Shown: positions 49,010 through 58,660, counted from the first letter of the stretch. The stretch is DNA of 64,000 bases from CBDDBH01 sp965225625 (GCA_965225625.1 CBDDBH010000020.1:75465-139464); one strand, 5' to 3'. Numbers and translations are program-made. Notes: generated by a model not told the origin, from the letters alone.

Positions 49010-49985
49010 CCTTTTCCAGGGCAGCATGGCGTTCGTGGGCGAGACACCGTGGCACCGCCTCGGCACGGCGGTTGAATCACACATAACAGCGGAGCAGATG
49101 ATGTGCGCGGCCAATTTGGATTGGCAGGTTCAAAAAGAGCCCGCCCCCGGCGCTCGGCTGCTCGATGCAGGCAGGAAAGTCTACGACCGGTACATCGTGC
49201 TGCGTGACCCGGTGGGTGACGAGACCGAGGCGGTCGCGCTCGCCATCGTCGGCAAGGATTACGAGTCGCTCCAGAACAAGGATGCGTTCACGTTCTTCGA
49301 GCCCTTCATTGACAATGGCTGGGCCGAGTTCCACACAGCGGGCGCGTTGGGCAACGGCGAGCGGGTTTGGGCGCTGGCGCGGCTGTCGGAACAAATGGTC
49401 ATCCATGGGGACGACCCTGTCGATCGCTTCCTGCTGCTCTCCAACTCCCATGACGGGTCGAGCGCCGTCACTGTGCGGTTCACGCCGGTCCGAGTCGTCT
49501 GCCAAAATACGCTGAGCCTCGCACAGGCGGGCGGGACGGGGGTCGTGTCCGTCCGTCATACCCGAAATATTCGCCACAATCTGAAAAAAACCCAGGCGCA
49601 AGCATTGAAGCGTCTCTCCGATGCGGTATTTGCTGAGGCCGGATCCCTGTTCGCTTGCATGGCAGAGTGCAGTGTGGCGCCCGCAGCGGTAGACGGTTAT
49701 CTAGAGACGCTGTTTCCGAGGACTCGCCGGCAGAAGACCCAAGGTCTGGAACCTGAGCGGTGGGGCCGCGTGAAGCAGATCCTTGGCGACGACACCGTCA
49801 CGCCGTCCGCGACACGCGAGACGCTGTGGGCGCTCTACAACGCGGTCGTTCGGGATGAAGACTACCGCCGTACCCGCGAAGTGACCCGGGATGCACGATT
49901 GGAACGCGTGTGGTTCGGGCGCGGCTATGACTTGAAACGCAAGGCGCTTGAAACGGCCCGAGCTCAGTTGGCGAGCGCCGCCTGA
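48999..49985 (+). CDS. DUF932-domain (phage/plasmid-like) protein
   Basis: A 328-aa protein of the DUF932/TIGR03299 family found on plasmids and phages. It starts MGHDLFQGSMAFVGETPWHRLG, the family opening, and carries VRFTPVRVVCQNTLSLA and LRDPVGDETEAVALAIVGKDY. An AGGGGGC segment lies before the ATG at 48999. The role is unknown; it is common on mobile elements. Island 2 lacks it, so it is a variable part of the element. Confidence 0.85.
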   Translation: MGHDLFQGSMAFVGETPWHRLGTAVESHITAEQMMCAANLDWQVQKEPAPGARLLDAGRKVYDRYIVLRDPVGDETEAVALAIVGKDYESLQNKDAFTFFEPFIDNGWAEFHTAGALGNGERVWALARLSEQMVIHGDDPVDRFLLLSNSHDGSSAVTVRFTPVRVVCQNTLSLAQAGGTGVVSVRHTRNIRHNLKKTQAQALKRLSDAVFAEAGSLFACMAECSVAPAAVDGYLETLFPRTRRQKTQGLEPERWGRVKQILGDDTVTPSATRETLWALYNAVVRDEDYRRTREVTRDARLERVWFGRGYDLKRKALETARAQLASAA

Positions 49986-50267
49986 ACCGCAAGGCTGAAC
50001 ACACGCGACACCGCGCCCCACCACCGGGGCTCGGGAGCGGCTCCACTGCATGCCTTTCCACGGACGACGCCTGAATCTGACGTAGGATGACGGAGCCCCG
50101 CCGTTATGGGGCATCAAGATACCGCCTTTGTGGTGGTTCCTCCTTCAAGCGGCCTTGGATACCCGAACCGGCCTAGGTCGGCTACGCCTAGATCCGGCGA
50201 GTTCTCCGGTGACAACGCACCTACCGGTCAGCGCTGACAGAGCGCCGGCGGCGCCCCCGACGGTCAG

Positions 50268-50299
50268 CCGCACCCGAAGATAGGTGTTTAATTGCGCCC
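50268..50299 (+). repeat. Island-conserved motif, copy 1 (before AlpA-like gene)
   Basis: One of four related 32-bp segments in the two islands. Shared parts are GCACCCGAAGATAGG and TTTAATTGCGCC. This copy is about 380 bp upstream of the AlpA-like gene. The equivalent copy in island 2 is at 62834. Confidence 0.8.
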
Positions 50300-50346
50300 A
50301 TTGCGTCCCAAACGGTGTCGATGATGGGGCGCAATAGGGGCGCAAT
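50291..50346. repeat. Iteron-like cluster: two direct and two inverted ATTGCGCC-type repeats
   Basis: ATTGCGCCC (50291-50299) and ATTGCGTCCC (50300-50309) are followed by GGGGCGCAAT at 50326-50335 and 50337-50346, which are their reverse complement. Spacing between members of each pair is 9-11 bp, close to one DNA turn. Such clusters are typical of binding sites for initiator or regulator proteins. Confidence 0.7.
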
Positions 50347-50569
50347 GGATGCACGGTTGCAAGCCGTCCCGCATGCGACAGAAAGCTGCTCAGCCGACGT
50401 GACCACAGGGCGCCTGACGACCCTCCATCCTCCGCTCAGCCGCCGGAACGCGCTCCATATGCGGCGGAGTCACCGGCGAGACGCGTCCTGTTCTCTGCGA
50501 GAGACTCCATCGGGAGATCCGGACACGTTGAACCCAGCAGATTTTCGACCCGGGCCCGAGCCCAGCCGT

Positions 50570-50590
50570 CATGGGGAATTGTGCCCCATG
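50570..50590. promoter_or_regulatory. Palindrome upstream of the AlpA-like gene
   Basis: CATGGGG (50570-50576) and CCCCATG (50584-50590) flank AATTGTG. It lies about 60 bp before the AlpA-like gene start and may be its operator. Confidence 0.5.
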
Positions 50591-50648
50591 CGGGCGGATC
50601 CAAAATACTGGATAACGTACGGCATCCCTATGAAGGAGAAACACCGCA

Positions 50649-50894
50649 ATGGATGAACAGGACACTCCTCGGCTGGAAGGCGCGCCGAGCGCGCACTTTG
50701 AGGACAACCACTATTATCGGCCGAATGACCCAGCGTTGTCCATTATCGCCACACGCGGCACGCTTGCCACCTGGCGCTGGATGGGGCGCGGACCTCGCTA
50801 TCGGAAATTCGGGAATCGCATTTTATATCTCGGTTCCGATCTCAACGCATGGCTCGATGCGCACGTGGTGGAGCCGACGATGAGGGAGGCGTGA
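50649..50894 (+). CDS. AlpA/excisionase-like helix-turn-helix protein
   Basis: An 81-aa protein with a MerR/HTH_17-type fold: the core LATWRWMGRGPRYRKFGNR and ILYLGSDLNAWLDAH is the excisionase/AlpA signature. A GAAGGAG site is present upstream. Such proteins control integrase and replication genes or help excision. It is nearly identical in core to the protein at 63315 in island 2. It precedes the Toprim gene by 3 bp. Confidence 0.85.
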   Translation: MDEQDTPRLEGAPSAHFEDNHYYRPNDPALSIIATRGTLATWRWMGRGPRYRKFGNRILYLGSDLNAWLDAHVVEPTMREA

Positions 50895-50897
50895 GCC

Positions 50898-51851
50898 GTG
50901 GGCGAGTGCATGACCGGCCCGGCAGGGTCGCTCGACTGGCCCGCCCTCATCGGCGCGGTGGCTGTCGCCCTGCTGGGCGAGCCGAACGCGGCATTGTCGA
51001 ATGAGCGCGAATTGCGCTGGGGGCGCCGGGGCAGTCTCGCGGTGCACGTCGCGGGCCCATACGCCGGCAGGTTTCGCGACCATGAGGAGGGTACGGGTGG
51101 CGGCGTGCTCGACTTGATACAGCGTGAGCGCGGCGGCAGCCGGTGCGAAGCGTGGGCCTGGCTTCGCGTGCAAGGGCTCCTGACCGACGGCACTGTTCAC
51201 GTACAGGCGCGTAGCCCGCGAGGCGGCACGAAGCATGGTGCTGACGGCCGCGAGACAAGGGACAAGCGGGAACGGGCGCATCAGATATGGAAGGAAACCC
51301 GTCCGCTGCGATACACGCTCGCCGAGGCCCATCTGCACCGACGCGGTGTGGCGGTGGCCGGCGCGCCGGCGCTGCGATTTCATCCGCGCCTTCGCCATCC
51401 GGTCGAGAGCCGGGCGCGTTGTCCTGGCTGGTTGCTTGCGTGCAGGACGCCGCGGGGCGGTTTCTCGGGATCCAGCGCACCTACCTGCAGGGCCCGCACA
51501 AGGCCTCGGTCCAGCCGGTTCGCGCGAGTCTCGGGCGGCTCACCGGCGGTGCGGTCCGACTCGCCGAGCCGACGGACGGGGAGCTGCTCGTCGGCGAGGG
51601 TATCGAGTCGACTGCGGCGGCCATGCAGCGGCTCGACACTGCCCGGCTGGGCCGCGCTCGGAACCCCCGGACTGCGCGCGCTCGTCTTACCCGAGGCCAT
51701 CCGCACGGTGGCGATCGCTGCTGACCGTGACGCGCCCGGACTCGAAGCGGCGGCGGCGCTCGCCGAGCGGCTGGAGGCCGAGGGGCGGCGCGTCACGATC
51801 TGTACACCTCGCGCCGGCGGTGACTTCGCCGATAGGAGGGATGATCGATGA
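50898..51851 (+). CDS. Toprim-domain protein with two compensating frameshifts
   Basis: A 317-codon reading frame that stays open but is mis-framed in the middle. The N-terminal part (FRDHEEGTGGGVLDLI) is a zinc-finger-like primase domain. Between about 51400 and 51645 the real homologous sequence lies in the -1 frame (WLVACVQDAAGRFLGI, LLVGEGIES, a Toprim motif) and returns to the first frame at GTPGLRALVLP, IAADRDAPG (Toprim DxD). This suggests one lost base near 51405 and one gained near 51640. Toprim primases of this type act in island replication. It overlaps the AAA gene start by 4 bp. Confidence 0.7.
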   Translation: MGECMTGPAGSLDWPALIGAVAVALLGEPNAALSNERELRWGRRGSLAVHVAGPYAGRFRDHEEGTGGGVLDLIQRERGGSRCEAWAWLRVQGLLTDGTVHVQARSPRGGTKHGADGRETRDKRERAHQIWKETRPLRYTLAEAHLHRRGVAVAGAPALRFHPRLRHPVESRARCPGWLLACRTPRGGFSGSSAPTCRARTRPRSSRFARVSGGSPAVRSDSPSRRTGSCSSARVSSRLRRPCSGSTLPGWAALGTPGLRALVLPEAIRTVAIAADRDAPGLEAAAALAERLEAEGRRVTICTPRAGGDFADRRDDR

Positions 51852-53554
51852 GCAGGTCGAGGAAGGAGGTTGGCATCCTGAACGTATTTGGGGCGAAGCG
51901 CGAGGCGGCGATCCTGAGACAGTTGCCTGAAGACTGGGTGGCGCTCATCGAACGTTCGAGACTGGACCCGGGCGTACTGTTCGAGCACGCGGCCATTGAG
52001 CGTTTCAAGAAACTGCGCGCCGAGGACCCGCCCACTTGGGCGCGACTCCGGCAACTGCTCAAGGTTCTCGGTGTGCCGGTCACGGAGCTTGACGGCCAGA
52101 CCCGCCCGGCCGAGCTGGGCCACAAGAGGCGCATAACGCAAGCCAGCCAGCCGGTCGGCGTGGCCGAGCGCGGCTGCACCCTGTTTCACTGCGAGGAGGA
52201 GGCATTCGCCGAGTTAAAGCACGACGCACACCGTCAATCGTGGCCGGTGCCCTCACAGGGCTTCAGCGCGTGGCTTCGAGCGCGATACTTCGAAGCATCC
52301 GACGGCGGCGCGCCGACCAACGAGGCGTTTCAAACGGCGATTAGCACGATCGTGGCACGGGCACGGTTTGAAGGGCCGGCGTGTGAGGTTTACCGACGTG
52401 TCGGCTCGGCGACCGACGCGCTGTATCTCGACCTCTGCAATGACGCCTGGCAGGCCATCGAGATCAACGCGACCGGATGGCGTCGCGTTGACCGTCCGGC
52501 GGTGCGGTTCGTCCGCAGGCGACACATGCGCGCACTGCCCGAGCCCGAGCGCGGTGGGCAGATCGAGGGGTTTCGAACATTGCTCAATCTGGCCAGCGAT
52601 GCCGATTTCGACCTCGCTGTAGCTTGGCTATTGGCGGCACTCCGCGCGACCGGCCCGTTTCCGGTGTTGGTCCTCACGGGCGAGCAAGGCTCGGCAAAGA
52701 GCACCTGCGCACGGATCCTTCGTTCTCTCGTCGATCCGCATGAGGCGTCGCTACGCGCACCGCCGCGCGATGAACACGAACTATTCATCGCCGCGCGGAA
52801 CGCGCACGTACTCGCGTTCGACAACCTGAGCGCGGTTGCGCCGTGGTTGTCGAACGCACTTTGCCGTGTCTCGACGGGGGGCGGGTTCGGGGCACGCAAG
52901 TTGTACTCTGACGATGAGGAGATCGTGATCAGCGCTGAACGGCCGGTGCTCCTGAACGGAATCGATGCGGTCGTGGCCCGGGGCGATCTAGCTGACCGGG
53001 CGATCTTCCTGACGCTCAAAGCCATCCCGGATGCAGCGCGCAAGCCCGAGTCCGAATTGTGGGCCGAGTTCGAACGCGCGCGCCCGCAGATCCTCGGCGC
53101 CCTGCTCGACTCGATGGTCACGGGGCTGCGTCGGCTTCCGGAAGTACGGCTCAAGGCGCTGCCACGGATGGCCGACTTCGCCACGTGGGCGGTGGCGTGC
53201 GAGCCGGCCGCATTCGACGAGGGCACGTTCATGCGTGCGTATACCGGTAATCTCACGGCAGCTGCCACGACGGTGATTGAGACCAACCCGGTCGCAAGCG
53301 CGATCTGCGACTTGATGCGAGAGCGAGGAGGTCAAGTCTGGGAGGGCACGCCGACCGCGCTGCACGATGAACTGACCGAGCGCGTCGGTACGGGCGTGGC
53401 GAACACCCGGGGGTGGCCCCGCGGTGCACAGGCGTTGAGCCGACGCCTGAACTCCATCAAATCAGCGCTACGCCCGGCAGGGATCGCGATCGAACAACAA
53501 AAAGGGGGGCGGCGGCGGATCCGAATATCCGGCGCACCCGATGCTGGGGGTTAA
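51848..53554 (+). CDS. P-loop ATPase of a mobile-element replication module
   Basis: A 568-aa protein with a Walker A motif (TGEQGSAKST, near residue 280) and a Walker B-like LAFDNLS, in the AAA-like ATPase fold used by phage and plasmid helicase/primase partners. The C-terminal part (ALSRRLNSIKSALRPAG) resembles a winged-helix DNA-binding tail. It overlaps the Toprim gene by 4 bp (ATGA). It probably unwinds or loads at the element's origin; island 2 has lost it. Confidence 0.75.
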   Translation: MSRSRKEVGILNVFGAKREAAILRQLPEDWVALIERSRLDPGVLFEHAAIERFKKLRAEDPPTWARLRQLLKVLGVPVTELDGQTRPAELGHKRRITQASQPVGVAERGCTLFHCEEEAFAELKHDAHRQSWPVPSQGFSAWLRARYFEASDGGAPTNEAFQTAISTIVARARFEGPACEVYRRVGSATDALYLDLCNDAWQAIEINATGWRRVDRPAVRFVRRRHMRALPEPERGGQIEGFRTLLNLASDADFDLAVAWLLAALRATGPFPVLVLTGEQGSAKSTCARILRSLVDPHEASLRAPPRDEHELFIAARNAHVLAFDNLSAVAPWLSNALCRVSTGGGFGARKLYSDDEEIVISAERPVLLNGIDAVVARGDLADRAIFLTLKAIPDAARKPESELWAEFERARPQILGALLDSMVTGLRRLPEVRLKALPRMADFATWAVACEPAAFDEGTFMRAYTGNLTAAATTVIETNPVASAICDLMRERGGQVWEGTPTALHDELTERVGTGVANTRGWPRGAQALSRRLNSIKSALRPAGIAIEQQKGGRRRIRISGAPDAGG

Positions 53555-53562
53555 ATTGCGCC
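53531..53562 (+). repeat. Island-conserved motif, copy 2 (before repeat-domain gene)
   Basis: Shared parts are GCGCACCCGATG and GGGTTAAATTGCGCC. It overlaps the last codons of the ATPase gene and lies exactly 104 bp before the next start codon (53635), the same distance as in island 2 (63744 to 63848). Confidence 0.8.
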
Positions 53563-53634
53563 TGCGTTCGCGCGCGGGAGCGGGGGAGAGACACGGACTC
53601 CGGTCCCTGAGCGAACACCATAGGAGCACCATTG

Positions 53635-54363
53635 ATGAAACAGACCGAAATGAGGGCGTTGTCGAATCGAGGGACCATGCGCACCCCGCTTGCACGGGCG
53701 AGTGCGTGGCTGCTATCGCGGTTGGGTGCGGGCAGTTGCAGGGACACCGCCGGTTGGGTGTCGGCGCGCGAGATTGAGTTGGCGCGTTCGCAGACCGGTG
53801 TGAGCCGTGCCGCGCTGAACAAGGCGCGCCGGTGGTTGCAGAAAACCGGAGACATCGAGAAACGGCGTCGCGGCTACCAGGGCCCGTGGATGTATCGCGT
53901 GGTGGACACGGCGTCCAGACACTGTCCGCTATGCGGCGCACTCAACGGTGTGCCGGCGCTGGACCCGGTCCCGGTCGCGCCGCCCCCGGCAGCTGAGCCG
54001 GCCCCACCCGCGTTGGCGATACGCTACGTCGGCCGGCGGGACTGGTACGAAGACCGATTGTACGGGACCGGCCTCGTTTGGCGCGGCCACGGTCATATAC
54101 AGCCGCTCGCCGATCGGGACAAAGCGCAGCGCATGGCTCGCAACCACCCGGACGTCTACGACCTCATCGAGGTCGAGCCCCCACCCGCGGTGGCGATACG
54201 CTACGTCGGCCGGAAGTCCCGGCACGCAGATCAACTATACGGGACCGGCCTCGTTTGGCAGGGCTATGGCGACATACAGCCGATCGCCGATGGAGGCAAA
54301 GCACGACGGATGGCCCAGAACCACCCGGGTGTCTACGACCTCGTCGAGATCGAGTCCGACTGA
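53635..54363 (+). CDS. Protein with two copies of a roughly 56-aa domain
   Basis: A 242-aa protein. The ATG at 53635 has AGGAG at 53622-53626. The N-terminal half is a helix-turn-helix-like region (REIELARSQTGVSRAALNKARRWLQ). Two near-identical C-terminal copies follow: AIRYVGRRDWYEDRLYGTGLVW..HPDVYDLIEVE and AIRYVGRKSRHADQLYGTGLVW..HPGVYDLVEIE. A CxxC (CPLCG) lies between. The domain is known in phage proteins but I cannot give its role. Island 2 encodes a very similar N-terminus at 63848. Confidence 0.7.
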   Translation: MKQTEMRALSNRGTMRTPLARASAWLLSRLGAGSCRDTAGWVSAREIELARSQTGVSRAALNKARRWLQKTGDIEKRRRGYQGPWMYRVVDTASRHCPLCGALNGVPALDPVPVAPPPAAEPAPPALAIRYVGRRDWYEDRLYGTGLVWRGHGHIQPLADRDKAQRMARNHPDVYDLIEVEPPPAVAIRYVGRKSRHADQLYGTGLVWQGYGDIQPIADGGKARRMAQNHPGVYDLVEIESD

Positions 54364-54371
54364 CCGCGCCC

Positions 54372-56389
54372 ATGCAACCAATGACCGTTCAAGACCGTTT
54401 GAGCCGTCGTGAGGCTGTGGAGACGCACACCGCACTTGAGAAGCTACGCGCGCGCGGCGCACATTTCGTCCTTGTCCGGCCCGACAAGCGCCCTCTCGCG
54501 AAGGGATGGCAGAAGACGGGACCCGACTTCTCGAACGTCGAGGGACACGCGGACGGCGGCGGCCTGGTCGGCGTCATTCCGGCCAGCTTGGAATGTTTCG
54601 TGGTTGACATAGATGAAGGCGGCGAGAACGGCGTCGCAGCGGTGCGCGGCGTCCTGGGCGAGCCAGTCGGGGTAATCGAAACCCAAAGGGCAGGCGGTTT
54701 TCATGCTTGGTACCGCGCGCCAGCTGGCAAAATCGGCAACCAAAAGTGGAAGTTGGACGGCGCAGCCGGCGATATTCGGGGATCGGCGGGTTACGCGATC
54801 TTGTGGGATCCAGCGAAACTCGCGAACGGGCTGGCGCGACACTTCGATGATGCGCAACCGGCTGACCCAGGCAGGTTGCCGAGGCCGGCTAAAAATGGCA
54901 AGCACGGGCCAGAAGCCTTACGAACCGCGCACATTGGCACGCGCAACGACACGCTCAATCGAGAGGCGTTCAAGGCTGCGAAGGACGGCGCGCTCGACTG
55001 GGACGCCTACCGCGACGCAGGCATTGAAGGTGGGTTGCCGCTCTGTGAAATCGATGCCACGCTCGAGAGCGCCGCGGGCGCGGCCGACGTGGCGAACGGA
55101 ATCAAATCGGGAATACACAGGGTGGCTGCCAACCTCGCCGTTGCATTGAGAGGGCGCTATGCTTATAGCCCGGGGCGCGGCTGGTTCTGGCGACGGGACG
55201 CAGAGCTTTGGCAGCACGACGCCGAGAACCTTCGACTTCGCCGGCGTGTTTCGGACGACCTTCGAAATGCGCACGAGCAAAAAGCCATCGCTAGGGGTAT
55301 CCGCACCCTTGAGGTGGTCAAGGAAATGGAACCGCTGCTTGCCGATCTCGGCGCGTGGGACGCTGACCCCGAACTTGTGGGCACGCCTGACCAACGTGTG
55401 CTTGACCTACGCAACGGGGTAATTCGCGCGGCCACGCCAGAGGATCGCATCTCCCGACGACTCGGATTTGTCCCGAACACACGCCAGAAGGCGACGCGGT
55501 GGCTGCGCTTCCTCGACGAAACCGTTCCAGTTGATGACAAGACAGCGGGCATCGCCTTCTTGCAACGATGGTGCGGCTACACCCTGACGGGCTACAACCG
55601 TGAGCACAAATTCCTGTTCCTGCTCGGCAACGGCGGCAACGGCAAGGGTACGTTCCGCGATGTGCTCGCAATCGTTATGGGGGAGTACTACCGGGGTTGC
55701 CGACCGATGCGATCTTCGGACGTTTTCCGCAACACCGGCAATGGATGGCGCGATTGGACGGTGCGCGATGCGCAGCCGTTTCCGAGCCGTCGCCCGGGGA
55801 TCGATGGCGCGTCGGCGACCTAAAGGACCTTACCGGCGGCGGCCAAGTGACGGCGAATTTTATGCGCCAAGATTCCATCGACTTCGAGCCGATCTGTAAG
55901 CTCATGGTGCTCGCGAACGATGCGCCGAAGTTGGACAGCGTTGATGAAGCCATTCGGCGGCGGCTGCTCCTGATGCCATTCACGCGCACGCCAGGGGCAG
56001 TTGATCCAAAGCTGCCCGAAGCGTTGCAGGCCGAGGGGCCGGCCATCCTCGCGTGGATGGTCGAGGGCGCGGCGGCCTACTTGCGCGACGGCTTGGGGCA
56101 GATACCCGATACGGCCCAAGCCGCCGCGAGCGAATACCTGGCGGGCGAAGACGAAATCGGACAGATGATCGAGGACGCTTTTGAGCCCGGGGCGTATACG
56201 GTGACGAACAAGGACCTCATGGTGGCCGTGGAAGGGTGGTACGAGACAAACGGCGGGGGACGAAAGCCGCCATCGGTGCGGTTCGTAATCAAAGCATTAG
56301 TCAAGCGCGGTTTTCGACGCGAGCGAAGCAACGGCAGTCGCGGGATCGGCGGACTTAGGGTGCGCAGTGACGCAAGTGACGATAAATAA
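54372..56389 (+). CDS. Primase-helicase (bifunctional primase/polymerase plus P4-type helicase), frameshifted near 55694
   Basis: A composite 672-codon gene. The ATG at 54372 starts a primase/polymerase domain (FVVDIDEGG, GGFHAWYR) followed by a D5/P4-type helicase with Walker A LLGNGGNGKGTF. At 55694 a GGGG run ends one frame; the helicase continues in the -1 frame as LPTDAIFGRF, KDLTGGGQVTANFM and NDAPK. A fifth G would restore a normal product. It is the replicase of island 1 and has no partner in the visible part of island 2. Confidence 0.82.
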
Positions 56390-57086
56390 CATTTTTCTGG
56401 TTAGGCTGTACGCGCGGGCGCGCGCGGATTAGGGTTAATATGGAATTGCCTTGTTTACGTCACTTCCGTCACGCACGGTGGTACATAGGTCTGGCTGGAA
56501 CGATTCCAACCGTTACTAAGGAACTGACGGAATGACGGAAGCCAAAGATAGTTCGGTGAGGGGCTTGATTTGCACCTTGGCGATGGATCCGTGGGGGGAT
56601 GATATGAAGTGGGCCCTGAAACAGAACGCCAGCAACGCAAGACACCAAGAAGCAGCCTGTGTTAGCCATGGTGCAGCGGCGGTGAAGTCCGTACTGAGGC
56701 GATAGCCAATGTGTGGGCGCGGACACTGAAGCGAGAGATCCGCCAGAACGTGGATCGTCGCGCTCGCATGTGACGGACGAATACTCCTCATACCGGGGCA
56801 TTGGCGTTTGGGCCAATCTGTTTTTTCAGTTTTCTGTCGATCATCAGTTTAAGTGCGGGGGGCCGGATTCGAACCGGCACGGACTTTCGTCAACAAGCGC
56901 CGCAGCGAGTCAAGATCGAAGGCGAGTGGCAAGGTGCCGTGAATACGGCCTTGAGGAAGAAGCGCCCATCGAAGGGCTAGCCAAAGTCAGAGTAACGATA
57001 AGAAGGACTAACTATTCGTCTGCAAATATCGAGTTGCAAGAGAATCACTAAGAGCTATAGTATTGTGATCGGAAACAACCGGAGAG
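56390..57086. other. Gap with a tRNA-Leu-like 3' fragment
   Basis: A 697-bp region without supported genes. It contains an inverted repeat ACTTCCGTCA..TGACGGAAG around 56459-56542 and GC-rich palindromes near 56410-56430. The tRNA-like fragment at 56853-56894 is the main feature. This is a likely right boundary of island 1. Confidence 0.5.
56853..56894 (-). other. 3' fragment of a tRNA with long variable arm (tRNA-Leu-like)
   Basis: On the minus strand: variable arm GACGAAAGTC, T-arm GCCGGTTCGAATCCGGC and acceptor end CCCCCGCAC. The 5' half and anticodon arm are missing. Such fragments mark integration sites; no matching copy was found in the window. Confidence 0.65.
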
Positions 57087-57092
57087 ATGCAC

Positions 57093-58414
57093 ATGAAACA
57101 TCTCGTTGTTAGTGTTTTGACCGGAATCGGTGTCCTGCTTAGTAGCGCCGCGCAATCCTGGGACCTTGAAGACCTGGAACAATCATTCTATCCGTATAAG
57201 GATGGGGTACCCAGCCTAACCGGTTACAGCCCGGGTGTCGTTATCGACAAAAGCAATGTCGAGCAATTCAAAGATGCATTGGACCCCGGTATGTACGCTC
57301 ACGTAACTGACGGTTGGACCACGATGCAAACCGCGCCGACCCGCGACTTTCCGCTTTCCGAAAAGTACATCGAAGCGACCCGCCAGATGGTCAACGATCA
57401 ACCGACGGTCGTCGAAGGCCAGCAAGTCAGCGACAACTACACGGCTGGGCGTGCCTTCCCCCACGACCCGGATGCAAACGATCCGCAAGCTGGCGTAAAA
57501 AATGGCCTGGAACTATTTGTGGGGATATAACTGGGGCGACAACGCTTGCATCTGCCCGTTTTACTGGGACTTAAGAAATGCTGCGACCGGAGATGTAGAA
57601 CGCTCGTTTAAATGGAACTTCATGCTGTTCAACTGGATGCACCGTACGCACTACGAGCCCATCCCTGAGGTCGAAGTTAACCCGGCGAAATTGTTCCGTT
57701 CGTTGGTCGGCATCAACTCCGAACCCTTCGACTTAAGGAACACGCAAATCCTGATCAACCGCTATGAAGACGATAGAAAGCGAACCGATGCTTGGCTGTA
57801 TTTGGGCTTTCAACGTCGGGTGCGACGCCTAGCGACCGGACAGATCACGGACGCATTTCTTGGAACCGATCTGATGATCGAGGATTTCGAAGGGTATGAA
57901 GGCCGAATCTTCGACTACGATTGGAAATTTATAGAAACGAAAAATATGTTCCTGCCATTCCATTATCATGATGAGCTGCCGTTAGCAGCGGCCCGCGAAG
58001 AAACCGATGGCTTCAGGTACGTTGATTACAACGGCCAAGGGCAATTGCTTCCCGGTCACGACCTGGGAGTTGCGCAAGGTCCACGTGATCGATGGCTCTC
58101 CACAAGAGACGACTCATCCTCTTACCAAGCGACGCATGTACATCGATTCGCAAACAGCCACCATCCCACGGAGTCTCGTCTATGACAAAGAGGGCGATCT
58201 GTGGAAGTCATTCACGATCTGCCAAGCGCATTCCGATCACTATGCGCCAGTCACCTCCACTATCGGCTCGGGTGTACCGATCGATGATTGCTTCATGGTC
58301 CTCGACATCCAGGCAATGCACTGCACTACCGGTCAGTTCAAGGCCGGCACCGACCCTGCTCAGGTGCCGATCGCCGAGATGACAGTACAAGCTATGCGTA
58401 AACGCGGTCGCTGA
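57093..58414 (+). pseudogene. DUF1329-family outer-membrane protein gene, broken by two frameshifts
   Basis: A secreted DUF1329 protein in three frames. Frame 1 (57093-57500) has a signal peptide and MQTAPTRDFPLSEKYIEA. Frame 2 (from 57502) has MAWNYLWGYNWG, RRVRRLATGQITDAFLG and EDFEGYEG. Frame 3 (to 58414) has TTWELRKVHVIDGSP, YIDSQTATIPRSLVYD and CTTGQFKAG. The first shift is an extra A in an AAAAAA run at 57497-57502; the second is near 58045, in or beside CCC. DUF1329 proteins are outer-membrane factors of unknown role. It sits between the islands. Confidence 0.8.
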
Positions 58415-58436
58415 AGAAGAACCGCGATGCAATTTG

Positions 58437-58460
58437 AGGGGCGGTTCGGCACCCCTTTTT
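58437..58460 (+). terminator. Terminator-like hairpin after the DUF1329 gene
   Basis: AGGGG (58437-58441) and CCCCT (58452-58456) form a short stem around CGGTTCGGCA, followed by T-rich sequence (TTTTTATT). It lies 22 bp after the gene's stop codon. Confidence 0.75.
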
Positions 58461-58525
58461 ATTGGGCGCGATCCCACACATCCGACTGAATCGCCCTGGG
58501 TTTTCCGGAGACCTTTTTGTTTGAG

Positions 58526-58655
58526 TCAAGCCGCCTCGACCTGACTCTCCAGCTGCTCGTAGTATGCCCGCTCGAACTCCGCCGGCGGTAGGTCGCCAAT
58601 AGGCTCGAGCAAACGCCGGTTATTGAACCATTCCTGAAGGGCGCAAAACGCCATC
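58526..58655 (-). pseudogene. IS3-family transposase (orfB) C-terminal remnant
   Basis: The minus strand reads ALQEWFNNRRLLEPIGDLPP and AEFERAYYEQ, the end of an IS3-family orfB product, then a stop at 58526. The rest of the gene is missing; an unrelated IS remnant follows directly upstream. It is a decayed insertion in the junk zone between the islands. Confidence 0.8.
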
Positions 58656-58660
58656 CGAGC

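Larger units (their letters stand above)
49986..50648. other. Non-coding control region of island 1
   Basis: A 663-bp gap with no supported ORF. It holds the conserved motif at 50268-50299, direct and inverted ATTGCGCC repeats at 50291-50346, and a palindrome at 50570-50590. Island 2 has a matching gap (62573-63314) in the same place. It is the best candidate for a replication origin or regulatory centre of the element. Confidence 0.6.
46781..56894 (+). mobile_element. Integrative island 1 (satellite- or plasmid-like)
   Basis: It begins at a tRNA-Thr 3' fragment and carries integrase, zinc-ribbon, DUF932, AlpA-like, Toprim, AAA, repeat-domain and primase-helicase genes, all on the plus strand. 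No virion or conjugation genes are seen. The right limit is uncertain; a tRNA-Leu-like 3' fragment at 56853-56894 is the best candidate boundary. High GC sets it apart from the pilus region. Confidence 0.75.

Noticed and set aside
54078..54371. Upstream start for the primase gene
   Set aside because: This part is a shadow of the repeat-domain gene in another frame; primase-like sequence begins after 54372.
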